Below are positions 44,372-54,097 of a stretch of 64,000 nucleotides of DNA, in pieces. This DNA comes from Chryseobacterium gleum (lineage in GTDB: Bacteria > Bacteroidota > Bacteroidia > Flavobacteriales_D > Crocinitomicaceae), in NCBI GenBank assembly GCA_945882095.1, contig CAMCWF010000002.1, positions 1 to 64,000 on the forward strand, written 5' to 3'. Position 1 is the stretch's first letter. Every line of letters begins with the position of its first letter. The position numbers and the translations under genes are program-made. The notes below the pieces were generated by a model. The model did no database searches. It had not been told where the DNA came from and saw only the letters and a program-made list of their open reading frames with translations.

Positions 44372-45724
44372 TTATTTTTTGAGCTCTTGAACAAATACCT
44401 CGTAGGTTAAGGGTTTCATTTTTAGGCTCATGTTGGACTTGAAAAAAGAGGTTAATTTTTGTTCAGCCAATTGATCATAAATCCCATTTGCTTGTTCTTT
44501 GTTGCTAAGCATATTCCTTGCAGAGGCTTCCAATTCAGCATCTTCAGGTGCAGGAATTCCATACTGTGCGTAGTTGTTCAACATCAATCCTTTGGTAAAT
44601 GTGATTACTTCTTCGTTGGAAATTCTGATTTCTGCATCCTTAAAAATCCGGGTTTGGATCATTTGCCACTTGAGTGATTTCAAATAACCATCAAATTCTT
44701 TGTTCAGGTCTTCATCAGAGATTGGATTCTCCGAACTCATTTTTATCCATTTCTTCAAAAAACTTTCTGGAAAATTCATTTCGACTTTTTCCACCAATAA
44801 ATCATAGGCTTTTCGTGTAAGTAAACGGTCCGCATCCTGTTCAAACATTTGCTCAAGGTCTTTATACACCCGTGCCCTGAGACCTGTTTCGTCGGTAATT
44901 TCTCCTTCTCTAAAAAGCTTAGCGAATAATTCTTCATTCATCTCGGCTTTTTCCATTCGTTTTACTTCAGTAACTGTGAATTGAAATGAATTGCCAACAT
45001 TGGGAAGGTCCTCGGCTTTGATGCCAAGTAAAGAAATTTTGTCTTCTTCATTTTTCGATACCCAATCAGGGTCTAAACGAACGACATCCTCCTTTTTCTT
45101 TCCAAGCAACACTTCGATTCCTTTTGGATTGTCAAGGTATTCCAAGCTCACGGTGGTATTGTGTTTTACACCATTTTCTTTGACTGTACCATCATCGTTT
45201 AATTCAACCAGCTGACCTAACACCATGTCTTTTGCTTCGGTAACTTCAGCGTTGACGAGTTTTCCATAGCGTCGTTGGATGTCCTCAATTTGTTGGGTAA
45301 CAAGGTTGTCATCCACGCGAACGGTATTGTATTCAATGCCTCCTTTCAACACAGAGTGATAATCAAAAGTGGGCACCAGACCAATTTCGAAAATAAATTC
45401 AAATTGATCGGGACGGTCGAAGTCTCCAACGACATCGGCATCCATTTTGGGAATCGGGTGACCAAGGATCTCAATGTTGTTTTGACGTATGAAGTTTGAT
45501 ACGCCTTCGTTTGAAAGTTTGTTAAGCTCCTCCGCGAGTACGGCCTTTCCGTATTTTTTTTGAATGAGGCTTAAGGGAACGGTTCCGGGACGAAACCCTG
45601 GTATTTTTGCTGTTTTTCTGTGTTTGTCAAGAGATTTTTGCACTTTTTCTGCGTAATCCTTGTTTTCGATTTCAACTTTTAACAATGCGTTTTGTGCATC
45701 AAGGTCTTGTCTACTTACTTGCAT
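44372..45724 (-). CDS. tig: Trigger factor
   Basis: The ribosome-bound chaperone has 450 residues. The N-terminal ribosome-docking domain contains GFRPGTVPLSLIQKKYG near 41-57 (the GFRxGxxP signature). A PPIase-like middle domain (about 150-250) and the helical C-terminal arms follow. A terminator for the upstream tRNA-Leu lies between the tRNA and the tig start. Confidence 0.95.
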   Translation of the reverse strand: MQVSRQDLDAQNALLKVEIENKDYAEKVQKSLDKHRKTAKIPGFRPGTVPLSLIQKKYGKAVLAEELNKLSNEGVSNFIRQNNIEILGHPIPKMDADVVGDFDRPDQFEFIFEIGLVPTFDYHSVLKGGIEYNTVRVDDNLVTQQIEDIQRRYGKLVNAEVTEAKDMVLGQLVELNDDGTVKENGVKHNTTVSLEYLDNPKGIEVLLGKKKEDVVRLDPDWVSKNEEDKISLLGIKAEDLPNVGNSFQFTVTEVKRMEKAEMNEELFAKLFREGEITDETGLRARVYKDLEQMFEQDADRLLTRKAYDLLVEKVEMNFPESFLKKWIKMSSENPISDEDLNKEFDGYLKSLKWQMIQTRIFKDAEIRISNEEVITFTKGLMLNNYAQYGIPAPEDAELEASARNMLSNKEQANGIYDQLAEQKLTSFFKSNMSLKMKPLTYEVFVQELKK

Positions 45725-45745
45725 AGTTTTTTCAATAAAATTTTC

Positions 45746-45779
45746 AAAAAAAAAGGCCCCGCTATTTTAACGAGACCTT
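45746..45779 (-). terminator. Terminator of tRNA-Leu
   Basis: AAGGCCCCG at 45753-45761 pairs with CGAGACCTT at 45771-45779 (two G-T pairs); the A run at 45746-45754 gives a U tract on the minus strand. Confidence 0.8.
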
Positions 45780-45781
45780 AT

Positions 45782-45866
45782 TGGTGCGGATGGAGGGACT
45801 CGAACCCGCATACCTCTCGGCACTAGATCCTAAGTCTAGCGTGTCTACCAATTTCACCACATCCGC
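45782..45866 (-). tRNA. tRNA-Leu (UAG)
   Basis: The minus strand forms an 85-base class II cloverleaf with acceptor GCGGATG/CATCCGC, anticodon loop CTTAGGA (anticodon TAG), a long variable arm (TGCCGAGAGGTA region), T loop TTCGAGT and an encoded CCA at 45782-45784. Confidence 0.97.
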
Positions 45867-45905
45867 ATGTCACAATATTTATCTCCTTTGAGCTAAATTG
45901 GATGG

Positions 45906-45935
45906 CAAAGATACAAAAGAAATGAAAAGTAGCAA
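45906..45935 (-). promoter_or_regulatory. Promoter of tRNA-Leu
   Basis: On the minus strand TTG (45935-45933), a 19-base spacer and TATCTTTG (45913-45906) are a perfect Bacteroidota-type promoter. The tRNA begins 40 bases downstream. Confidence 0.75.
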
Positions 45936-45985
45936 ACCCGCAGAGGAGGATTTGCCTTTAACATCCTGCGGAATGTATTTGAATG

Positions 45986-46753
45986 CTAGCGAATTTGCGC
46001 TTTCAATGAATGACGAATCTCTTTCATGAACTCCGAAGCGTAAACGAAGTTGACAATTTCTGGATTGTCTGTGGTTATGATGCTGTTTTTATCGCCGCTC
46101 CACCAGTTTTGACCTTGGTAAATGAAAAGTATGTTGTCACCAATTTCCATTACACTGTTCATGTCATGGGTAATCACCACGGTGGTCATGCCATACTCAT
46201 AGGTAATGTCTTTGATCAGCGCGTCTATTAAGATGGATGTTTTGGGGTCTAATCCTGAATTTGGTTCATCACAAAATAAGTACTTTGGATTCATAGCGAT
46301 GGCACGTGCAATGCCTACGCGTTTTTGCATACCCCCGGAACATTCCGAAGGATAAAGTTTGTTTTTACCGGCGAGGTTTACACGTTCCAAACAGAAGTCC
46401 ACGCGATGGCTTAGCTCTTTTTTGGTTAAGTTTTTAAACATCGTCAAAGGGAATCCTACATTTTCCTCCACAGTCAAGGAGTCGAACAAAGCGCTGCCCT
46501 GAAACAACATGCCAATTTCTTGTCGTATCTCACTTCGATCCGTCAAATTCATTTCCGAAAAATTCCTGCCGTCAAAAAGGATGTTGCCTGAATCTACTTC
46601 GTGAAGTCCAACCATGCATTTCGCCAAAACCGATTTTCCTTGTCCAGATTGTCCTATGATTAAATTGATTTTCCCCGTTTCAAACTGCGCGTTTATGTCA
46701 AACAAAACTTGCTGTTTACCAAAGGACTTGTTGATGTTTTGTACCGTAATCAT
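45986..46753 (-). CDS. mlaF: ABC transporter ATP-binding protein, MlaF type
   Basis: The 255-residue ATPase has Walker A GQSGQGKS near 34-41, signature CSGGMQKRVGIARA near 139-152 and Walker B YLFCDEPNSGLDP near 160-172. It pairs with the MlaE-type permease two bases upstream. Together they form the core of a phospholipid transporter keeping outer-membrane asymmetry. The MCE substrate-binding gene (mlaD) is not adjacent. Confidence 0.92.
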   Translation of the reverse strand: MITVQNINKSFGKQQVLFDINAQFETGKINLIIGQSGQGKSVLAKCMVGLHEVDSGNILFDGRNFSEMNLTDRSEIRQEIGMLFQGSALFDSLTVEENVGFPLTMFKNLTKKELSHRVDFCLERVNLAGKNKLYPSECSGGMQKRVGIARAIAMNPKYLFCDEPNSGLDPKTSILIDALIKDITYEYGMTTVVITHDMNSVMEIGDNILFIYQGQNWWSGDKNSIITTDNPEIVNFVYASEFMKEIRHSLKAQIR

Positions 46754-46754
46754 T

Positions 46755-47489
46755 TTATAGAAGCATCAATTTCGTAATGATAAAATTCGCGATTAGGATT
46801 GCCACGCTGCTGATTACGACGGCTTTGGTCGAGGCACGTCCAACATCCAAAGAACCTCCTTTAACATAATATCCATAAAACGAAGAAATGGAAACGATGA
46901 TGAATCCAAAAGCTACGGTTTTGGTGAGTGCATACCAAACATTGGAGACTTCAAACCAAGACCTTAATCCCAAAACATAGGTTTCGGTATTGGTTAAATT
47001 TGAAACGATCAACGCGATGTAACCACCAAACATCCCAAGAAACATTGAAAAAATCACCAAGATAGGGAAGTATAAAATGGAGGCTACAATTTTTGGCAAG
47101 ATCAAATGATTCAAGGAATTTACGCCCATGATTTCTAAGGCGTCAATCTGTTCGGTGATGCGCATCGTTCCAATTTCAGAGGCGATGTTGGACCCGACCT
47201 TACCTGCCAAAATAAGCGAAATGATGGTGGGTGAAAATTCCAGAATCACACTGGATTGGGTGATGTATCCTACGGTGTAATCTGGCAACAATGGGCTGTC
47301 CATGTTCGAAGCCGTTTGAAGTGAAATGACCGCTCCCATAAAGGTCGACATCAATGCCACAATGGGAATTGAGTTGATCCCAATTAAATGAACTTCGCTC
47401 ATAAGCATCTTCCAGAAAATCCCGAATTTTCTAGGACGACGAAGCACCCATCCCATCATGAGGAAATAAATCCCAATATTTTTAATCAT
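46755..47489 (-). CDS. mlaE: MlaE-family ABC transporter permease
   Basis: The permease has five or six membrane helices and the MlaE signature MGAVISLQTASNM near 52-64 and GKVGSNIASEIGTMRITEQIDAL (key residues about 95-117). I place the start at ATG 47489 (MIKNIGIYFLMMG), where the homologous N-terminus begins; the frame is open to 47531, which would add 14 polar residues. It is divergent from the SprT-like gene. Confidence 0.9.
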   Translation of the reverse strand: MIKNIGIYFLMMGWVLRRPRKFGIFWKMLMSEVHLIGINSIPIVALMSTFMGAVISLQTASNMDSPLLPDYTVGYITQSSVILEFSPTIISLILAGKVGSNIASEIGTMRITEQIDALEIMGVNSLNHLILPKIVASILYFPILVIFSMFLGMFGGYIALIVSNLTNTETYVLGLRSWFEVSNVWYALTKTVAFGFIIVSISSFYGYYVKGGSLDVGRASTKAVVISSVAILIANFIITKLMLL

Positions 47490-47550
47490 TTTCACGTGGT
47501 TAAAGTTAGTATTAATTTTTACAGACACCATCTACAAGCGACGGGATTCC

Positions 47551-47558
47551 TATCTTTG
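47551..47558 (+). promoter_or_regulatory. -7 promoter box upstream of the SprT-like gene
   Basis: TATCTTTG matches TAnnTTTG and ends only three bases before the ATG at 47562, so the mRNA would be almost leaderless. This also supports 47562 as the region of the true start. Confidence 0.5.
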
Positions 47559-47561
47559 ACA

Positions 47562-48203
47562 ATGATTCAGAATAAAGCAGCAAAATATCAAGATGTCTTT
47601 GAAAAATACATACCCATTGCATTTACAGGGGTGATTTCTCAATTGTTGCTTGAATCCAATGTTCATTTTAAAATCGTAAAAGGGAGAAAAACCAAATGGG
47701 GTGATTTTCGGGTGCGAGGAATGGAAGGGAAACCTCAGATTACCGTGAATGGAGATTTGAATCCCTATGCCTTTTTACTCACCACTTTACACGAATTTGC
47801 TCACTACCATACCTTTGTGAAGTACGGAACCAAAGTGGCGCCACATGGAATTGAATGGAAATTGGCTTACCGTAACTTAATTGACTTGATCCTAGACCAC
47901 CCGGAATTGCCTAAGGAATTGAATGCAAGTTTAAAAAAATCGCATTACGAACTCAAAGCTTCTTCTTGTACCGACGTAGACTTGAGTAGGATTTTACAAG
48001 CGTATGATCAACCCATTCATGGGCAGGTGATACTCGAAAAACTACCAAAAAGCAGTAAATTTGTACTCAATAACAAAGCTTTTGAAAAGGGGAACAAACG
48101 GCGAACCAGGTATGAATGCACCGAAGTCTCAACCGGAAAGGTCTATTTGGTCCACGTATTGGCAACCGTAATAAAATTAGACGATGATGAAGAATACCTA
48201 TAG
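47562..48203 (+). CDS. SprT-like zinc metalloprotease domain protein
   Basis: The 213-residue protein has the metal motif TLHEFAHYHTFVKYG (HExxH near 72-76) and a downstream HGIEWK. This is the SprT/Spartan-like arrangement, with the second half resembling the family's C-terminal zinc-ribbon region but lacking clear CxxC pairs. The frame is open to 47388, but the start at 47562 is preferred because the upstream part would overlap mlaE and lacks conservation. Related proteins act on DNA-protein crosslinks; that role here is inference. It overlaps manC by 20 bases. Confidence 0.87.
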   Translation: MIQNKAAKYQDVFEKYIPIAFTGVISQLLLESNVHFKIVKGRKTKWGDFRVRGMEGKPQITVNGDLNPYAFLLTTLHEFAHYHTFVKYGTKVAPHGIEWKLAYRNLIDLILDHPELPKELNASLKKSHYELKASSCTDVDLSRILQAYDQPIHGQVILEKLPKSSKFVLNNKAFEKGNKRRTRYECTEVSTGKVYLVHVLATVIKLDDDEEYL

Positions 48204-49266
48204 TTTAATCATGGCCGGTGGGGTAGGTAGCCGTTTTTGGCCGATGTCTACCCAACATATGCCCAAACAGTTTTTAGATGTCCTCGGTATCGGGAAGTCC
48301 TTATTGAGGCTCACCTTCGAAAGAATGGAAAAAATCTCAGAGGTGTCTAACATCTATATTCTTACCAATGAATCTTACCTAAACTTGGTATTGGAACAAT
48401 TGCCCGAATTGACCGCCCTTCAGGTAATTTGCGAGCCGGAAAGAAAAAATACAGCTCCTTGCATTGCCTTTGCCGCTGCAAAGATTTATGATTTAAATCC
48501 TCAGGCAAACCTCGTGATTTCGCCTTCTGATCATTTAATTGTGCAAATCGAACGTTTTAAATCCTTGGTGGATATTGCGCTCAATGAATCCGAAAAAGGA
48601 CAATTGGTTACCTTAGGAATCCAACCTTCAAGACCCGACACGGGCTATGGATACATAGAATTTACTGCAGATCAAGTAACCGCGGGTGATGTGCATGCGG
48701 TGAATCGTTTTTGTGAAAAACCAGATTTAGAAACCGCCAAAGCATTCGTTGCGGCAGGAAATTATGTCTGGAATTCCGGTATTTTCATTTGGAAAGCCGA
48801 AACCATTCTCAATGCATTGCATTCCTTTCAACCCGATTTGTTCGAAATTTTTTGTAAAAATACCCAAGCGTACAATTCGGAGGCAGAGATAGGCTTCATG
48901 AAAAATGCCTTTTCGGCGTGTGAAGACATATCTATTGATTTTGCCGTAATGGAACATGCGAAAAACGTCTCCGTCGTACTTTCAGATTTTGATTGGAGCG
49001 ATTTGGGTACTTGGGGAAGTTTGATCGACCACATGAAATTGGATGAAAACCAAAATGCCATTGTAGGTGACCATGTGTTTATGTTCGATACAAACAATTG
49101 CCTTATCCATTTGCCAAAAGATAAAGTGGTATTGCTCGATGGCATCCAAGATACGATTGTAGTTGAATCCGATGGTATGCTCATGATCCTTCGAAAGGAC
49201 AAGGAGCAGGACCTCAAAAAATACCTCAAGCAAATGCAAGAAAAAAAACCTTCTCTTTTCTTGTAA
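48184..49266 (+). CDS. manC: Mannose-1-phosphate guanylyltransferase
   Basis: The enzyme makes GDP-mannose for polysaccharides and glycans. The 360-residue protein has the signature MAGGVGSRFWPMS (about 9-21) with MPKQFLDV just after, RPDTGYGYIE near 144-153 and FCEKPD near 178-183. It lacks the C-terminal isomerase domain of bifunctional ManC. The start overlaps the SprT-like stop (ATGATG at 48184; the second ATG is also possible). Confidence 0.95.
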   Translation: MMKNTYSLIMAGGVGSRFWPMSTQHMPKQFLDVLGIGKSLLRLTFERMEKISEVSNIYILTNESYLNLVLEQLPELTALQVICEPERKNTAPCIAFAAAKIYDLNPQANLVISPSDHLIVQIERFKSLVDIALNESEKGQLVTLGIQPSRPDTGYGYIEFTADQVTAGDVHAVNRFCEKPDLETAKAFVAAGNYVWNSGIFIWKAETILNALHSFQPDLFEIFCKNTQAYNSEAEIGFMKNAFSACEDISIDFAVMEHAKNVSVVLSDFDWSDLGTWGSLIDHMKLDENQNAIVGDHVFMFDTNNCLIHLPKDKVVLLDGIQDTIVVESDGMLMILRKDKEQDLKKYLKQMQEKKPSLFL

Positions 49267-50276
49267 TGGTAAAAATTAGGGATATTTTATTGGGCGATTT
49301 TCCGCTGTTGCTTGCCCCCATGGAAGATGTAAGCGACCCTCCTTTTCGTGCCCTGTGTAAAAAACATGGTGCAGATTTAATGTACACCGAATTTATCTCC
49401 TCTGAAGGTTTGATTCGAGACGCAGCGAAAAGTGTCCAAAAGATGGATATTTTCGAATATGAAAGACCCATTGGCATCCAAATTTTTGGTTCTGACATTC
49501 AAAGCATGGTACACGCAGCAGAAATCATTGAAAAAGTCAACCCGGATTTGTTGGACATCAATTACGGTTGTCCCGTGAAAAAAGTCGCATGCAAAGGTGC
49601 TGGAGCTGGGATTTTACAAGACATCCCGAAGATGGTGAAAATGACCCAAGCGGTTGTAAACGCAGTGAAAATTCCCGTTACCGTTAAAACCCGATTGGGT
49701 TGGGACGATTCAACAAAAAACATTGTCGACAATGCGGAACGTTTGCAGGACATTGGCATTGAAGCACTTTCCATCCATGGAAGAACCCGAAAACAGATGT
49801 ACAAGGGCGACGCAGATTGGACGCTGATAGGTGAAGTGAAAAACAATCCGAGAATGCACATTCCCATCTTTGGAAATGGAGACATTGATTCGCCACAAAA
49901 AGCGAAGGAATTCAAGGAAAGGTATGGTGTCGATGGCGTTATGATTGGTCGCGCTTCGATTGGGTATCCATGGATTTTTAACGAAATCAAAACCTATGTG
50001 AATTCAGGGATTATGATAGACCCTCCCACCATGGATGCGCGTGTTTCCGCTGTGGAAGATCACTTGGCAATGAGCATCAAATGGAAAGGAAACAAGGTTG
50101 GCATTGCAGAAATGAAACGGCACTATGGAAATTACTTCAGAGGAATTCCACATTTTAAAGATTTCAAAACCCGTTTGGTGACATCTTCAGAACTAGAGGA
50201 AGTGCTAAGCATCCTTGAAGAGGTAAAAAACACCTATTTAAACATCGACTTCGCTTTAGAAAATACTGCCGATTGA
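49266..50276 (+). CDS. dusB: tRNA-dihydrouridine synthase
   Basis: The 336-residue FMN enzyme reduces uridines in the D loop of tRNA. It has the start LAPMEDVSDPPFRALCKKHGAD, with the catalytic Cys in NYGCPVKKV (about 99-107), KTRLGW near 141 and IHGRTRKQMYKGDADW (about 171-186). The start abuts manC. The 3' end overlaps a convergent gene by 21 bases. Confidence 0.95.
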   Translation: MVKIRDILLGDFPLLLAPMEDVSDPPFRALCKKHGADLMYTEFISSEGLIRDAAKSVQKMDIFEYERPIGIQIFGSDIQSMVHAAEIIEKVNPDLLDINYGCPVKKVACKGAGAGILQDIPKMVKMTQAVVNAVKIPVTVKTRLGWDDSTKNIVDNAERLQDIGIEALSIHGRTRKQMYKGDADWTLIGEVKNNPRMHIPIFGNGDIDSPQKAKEFKERYGVDGVMIGRASIGYPWIFNEIKTYVNSGIMIDPPTMDARVSAVEDHLAMSIKWKGNKVGIAEMKRHYGNYFRGIPHFKDFKTRLVTSSELEEVLSILEEVKNTYLNIDFALENTAD

Positions 50277-51623
50277 TTTTTTAGTATTTCGTTTTTGCAG
50301 TTTCAAAATCAATTGTTTTGCAGGAAGCATCAGGGTACCTTCTATTCCTTGAGGCGATGCTTTTTTGAGGTCCACTCGAAATTGACCCCCTTCATAATTC
50401 CATTGCACATGATTTTCAGATTGATCAACCAACTTAGGCGTGAGCAAAGAAGAAGTGAAGAAATAATAACTGTCCATTTTTCGCATGGTGAGCAATGGTG
50501 AAAACAAAAACCGCAACTTATTTTCTTCCGTTCGGAGCAATCCTTTTTGAAACAAGGTGTTTATAAATTGAGGTCCCTTTTCATTCATGTTAAATGCAAT
50601 CGAGTACCCAGGCACCTCGATGTCTTGAAATTTTGTCACTTCGCGAACATTGAAATCCTCATCCAATTCAGAAACAATGATTCGTTGTTTGGATTTTACC
50701 GTTCCCCCTTCTCGAAAGGACAAATCGCCTTCCCAGGCATCTAAAAACGCGAGGGTAGGAAATCCTATTTTTTTTCCCATGGTGACCAATTGTTTCTTCA
50801 GCGCATCCCCTGATTTACCAGGTAAAAATGGCTTGTTTAGATGTAATTCGATGGATTTTGATTTCTCATTTCCCGAGGGCAAGCCTTTTCCATTTGTCTT
50901 TAAGGTGTATCCGAGAGCATCTTTACTTGCCAGGTAAAACTTAACATTCACATTCAAGGTATCATTGTCATGGGCGAACAAGGCGTAGTCAAACCCATAG
51001 TCTTTCAAGGGCTTCCCAGATAAAAAGACCACCAACTTTTCTTGATTGAATTTTTTAAGGGCCAGAAATTTTTTCCATGAACTTCTGATGTTACCGTATT
51101 CAGAATCATGAATTTCAGCCAATCTTTTTTTGAGTAAGTTGCCTGAATAAATGAGTAAGTACGAATTTTCATAGGAAACACTGAGGTTCATTTCAGGAAA
51201 ATGAAAAATCCGAATCCCGTTTTCCGATGAATCCAACACTTGGGTGTTTTTTCGAAATCGGTCAACAGCATCAATGATTTTAGCGCTGTCTGTCACAGAA
51301 ACCATTCCTCCCCATTCTGACTGGTCTTTGGACGCGAAAATGTATACGTTCTTTTGCACATCCAATCCACTGTTTTTCGCCTGACTTAAAAGAAAATCGG
51401 GGGCCGCAAATTCACGTATGGGCAATTTGTATTTGAACAGAATGGAGTTCAATTCCTTCGAGAGGTCAAGAAATTTTACCCTTGCCAACACATCTGCATG
51501 CGGTAAACGATCGACCATTCTAGGGGATTGCTTACCTAAAAACAAATCATTTCGGAAATAGAGAATTGCCCCTAAAAACAGGGTTAAGATGATGAAAAAA
51601 AATCCTTTGTTTATGTTTTTCAC
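50256..51623 (-). CDS. Membrane-anchored protein of unknown function, cluster member 3
   Basis: The 455-residue protein has one N-terminal membrane helix (about 7-23) and a large extracytoplasmic part. A segment near 86-135 (SGLDVQKNVYIFASKDQ ... GGMVSVTDSAKIIDAVDRF) matches in pattern the segment AGIDFDQRLNIFYGKNL ... FGLKNKTDLFKVFDDF of the upstream neighbour, so the two are likely distant paralogues. The family resembles DUF4836-type proteins, which I cannot confirm. It follows the upstream gene immediately. Confidence 0.75.
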   Translation of the reverse strand: MKNINKGFFFIILTLFLGAILYFRNDLFLGKQSPRMVDRLPHADVLARVKFLDLSKELNSILFKYKLPIREFAAPDFLLSQAKNSGLDVQKNVYIFASKDQSEWGGMVSVTDSAKIIDAVDRFRKNTQVLDSSENGIRIFHFPEMNLSVSYENSYLLIYSGNLLKKRLAEIHDSEYGNIRSSWKKFLALKKFNQEKLVVFLSGKPLKDYGFDYALFAHDNDTLNVNVKFYLASKDALGYTLKTNGKGLPSGNEKSKSIELHLNKPFLPGKSGDALKKQLVTMGKKIGFPTLAFLDAWEGDLSFREGGTVKSKQRIIVSELDEDFNVREVTKFQDIEVPGYSIAFNMNEKGPQFINTLFQKGLLRTEENKLRFLFSPLLTMRKMDSYYFFTSSLLTPKLVDQSENHVQWNYEGGQFRVDLKKASPQGIEGTLMLPAKQLILKLQKRNTKKSIGSIF

Positions 51624-53426
51624 TTACTTGGTCAGCAAATACATTGTGTTTAACAAATCCAATAAATGTTTCCCGGAATTTTCTTGGCCTTCATACGAAT
51701 ACACCAAGGAAACATTGGTTTGGTTACTGGAGGTATCAGAGGAAGTAAGTTTCATATTTCCCGATTTTCCTTTCAGAGATTCAATCAATCTTTGTTGTTC
51801 TGGTTGTAAGAAGTCTGTCGGGAATTTGCTTGCGGCAATTTTGATGTCTGCAGCAGCCGTCATAAATCCTGAGTTTTTGATGGCTTTTACCGCTTTTTTT
51901 GAAATCGATTCAGCGCCATAGCCATTGGAATGGTTGTCTGCCAAATCTTTGTCATTGGTAACAATCAACAAACCGTTTTTATTGATGAGGTAAACCGGTG
52001 CCGATTCAAAAATCGCATTGTTATAAATCCAATAATTTTCCTTTTTCTCGAATTTGCTGGTTACTTGGCTTAGGTGTGAAAGAACCAATTCTGGGATGTC
52101 GGGCCGGTCGGTCGTGAATCCCAACGTGAAAATAGGCATGTCTTCTTCTGCTTCTGAAGTTCTTTCCCCATATTCAAAGGTGACTTCATCGTAAAAGAAT
52201 TCGATTTTTTTGGTTTTTACTTTTTGAATTCCGTTAAAGGTTCCGAACATGCTTCCTTTGTAGGCGTTGAACAGCGCATCTTTGTTTACAAATTCATTGG
52301 CTAATTTCAAGAACAATACATTCATAGAGATGTCCTGGTTTTTCTCCTTACTCAAAATGGGAACAATCACCTCAAACGCTTTGTCATAAGCCTTGCGCAA
52401 GTTTATGTTGTACGTGAAATAAGCCGCTTGGTCCTCTTTGATGTATTTTGTTATGTTTTTATCGAATTTTGAATCGTTCATTTCTTGGTAAATCGAACCT
52501 AATTTCTCGCCATATTTCGCTGTAATTTGAAATTCGATGTTGTGGTCTTTAAGGATGAGGTCACCAACAATTACATTGCCTTCATAAATTTCCTGGATGT
52601 CGGTATACAAGGAAGGAAGGACGGTTTTCAAATACCATAGGTTATTTGTTTTTTCAAAATTACGTGCATTGTCCATGTAGAAAATACCTTCTGTCGTATG
52701 TGTTAACTGTTCTTGAAACTGGGGCGCTTGGGAATAAAGTGATTTACGTTGTACGAACAATCCTTCCATCACCTCTTTGAAGTAGGCATTCTGAAGGATA
52801 AATTGGACACTGTCCCTCATTTCATTGTAGTTTTTGGTCAGGATGTCCATGTCAATTTCTTGATTCATAACATTGTCATCCGGATTGTCTTCCCCATTCT
52901 CAAAATCAGCATAATAAGGAGAAAGATTCCCCCGGGAATACCAAATGGAATCTGTCACCTCCAAGACATGTGACTCGAGGGGTTCAACTCGCACCAAAAT
53001 GGCAGCTTGATTTTGGATAATTAAGTTATTGAAGAAGGATCCGTAAACATCCACATTTTTATAAGGACTTTCCATGGCGTCGAAATCATCAAACACCTTG
53101 AACAAATCGGTTTTGTTTTTCAGTCCGAAGGTGAATCCAGAAAGCTCATACTTAAGGTTTTTTCCATAAAATATATTCAACCGTTGGTCAAAATCTATCC
53201 CCGCGTCCTTCAAAGACTTCTGATCGGTGGAACCGTCAAACAATTCTTGGTGGATTTCATCCATGAAGTCATATTCGATCAATTCATCGATTGTGACTTT
53301 TTGCAGCAAACTGATGTTGTTGATGCTAAAAACAGTAACGGCTTCCTGGGGGATGATTTGCTCAGAATTTTGGGCATTCAAATGCAGCCATACAAAGGAA
53401 AAAAGTACAATAAGGGTTTGTTTCAT
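51624..53426 (-). CDS. Secreted protein of unknown function, DUF4836-like, cluster member 2
   Basis: The 600-residue protein has a signal peptide (1-18, ending LNAQ) and a long periplasmic or surface part. It begins IIPQEAVTVFSINNISLLQKV, a pattern seen in DUF4836-type Bacteroidota proteins (tentative). It is the middle of three consecutive minus-strand genes with gaps of 0-3 bases, so the three products probably work together at the envelope. No catalytic motif is seen. Confidence 0.78.
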   Translation of the reverse strand: MKQTLIVLFSFVWLHLNAQNSEQIIPQEAVTVFSINNISLLQKVTIDELIEYDFMDEIHQELFDGSTDQKSLKDAGIDFDQRLNIFYGKNLKYELSGFTFGLKNKTDLFKVFDDFDAMESPYKNVDVYGSFFNNLIIQNQAAILVRVEPLESHVLEVTDSIWYSRGNLSPYYADFENGEDNPDDNVMNQEIDMDILTKNYNEMRDSVQFILQNAYFKEVMEGLFVQRKSLYSQAPQFQEQLTHTTEGIFYMDNARNFEKTNNLWYLKTVLPSLYTDIQEIYEGNVIVGDLILKDHNIEFQITAKYGEKLGSIYQEMNDSKFDKNITKYIKEDQAAYFTYNINLRKAYDKAFEVIVPILSKEKNQDISMNVLFLKLANEFVNKDALFNAYKGSMFGTFNGIQKVKTKKIEFFYDEVTFEYGERTSEAEEDMPIFTLGFTTDRPDIPELVLSHLSQVTSKFEKKENYWIYNNAIFESAPVYLINKNGLLIVTNDKDLADNHSNGYGAESISKKAVKAIKNSGFMTAAADIKIAASKFPTDFLQPEQQRLIESLKGKSGNMKLTSSDTSSNQTNVSLVYSYEGQENSGKHLLDLLNTMYLLTK

Positions 53427-53428
53427 AC

Positions 53429-54097
53429 CTAGTTAGGCGTTAAAGATATGGTATTCTCGATCAAGTGATTGTTTTGACGTAAATCATACGTGTTGACACG
53501 AAGCATGGTAGCTGTTTTCGAAGGATTAATTTTAGCATTCACATTGGTGGTTTTATCGATGGCGCGGTCAAAGCGTGAAATGCTTGTGTAGCTACCGTTC
53601 TTCAATAAATCCATGTCTGAGTTTTCATAGGCTTTGGCTTTTACGGCAAGGGCGTTGGGAATCAAACGGCTAAGGGTTTTGCCATCCCAAGAAATCCAAT
53701 TTGAATTGTAGATCTCGGTATTTTTCTCCTTGCTTATGGCCACAAGGGTTTCCTTTATCCCATTTTGCAAAGCAACTACGTTGGAGAAATCACACGAAAC
53801 CTTCAGAATAAACTCAACTTGATTGAATTCTGTCTTGACATTTGAGATTCCAGGTTGTGTTTCCAAGGTGTTTTTAAAGGTTTGAATTTTTTCCACAATC
53901 TCCCCCATGTCAGGGACTTTTTTTCCATTCAGACTGTCCAAAGCCAATATCGAATTTACCTTTATTTTACTGGAACTTAGGTTAATGGAATACTTAAAGG
54001 AGCCCGTTCCATCATTGTGGACCGTTATGTCATCAATGATTTCTATGCATCCGCAAAAAAAGAAAGGAAGAATAAAAAGAAGATGGGTAATTTTCAT
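53429..54097 (-). CDS. Lipoprotein of unknown function, cluster member 1
   Basis: I choose ATG 54097 rather than the GTG at 54103. The 222-residue protein has a hydrophobic export signal and lipobox-like FCGC, so Cys17 or its neighbour Cys15 should be lipidated. The mature part starts IEIIDDITVHNDGTGSF, a beta-rich pattern with NLSSSKIKVNSILALDSLNGKKVPDM in its first half (key residues about 40-65). It is the first gene of the three-gene cluster. Function unknown. Confidence 0.75.
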   Translation of the reverse strand: MKITHLLFILPFFFCGCIEIIDDITVHNDGTGSFKYSINLSSSKIKVNSILALDSLNGKKVPDMGEIVEKIQTFKNTLETQPGISNVKTEFNQVEFILKVSCDFSNVVALQNGIKETLVAISKEKNTEIYNSNWISWDGKTLSRLIPNALAVKAKAYENSDMDLLKNGSYTSISRFDRAIDKTTNVNAKINPSKTATMLRVNTYDLRQNNHLIENTISLTPN

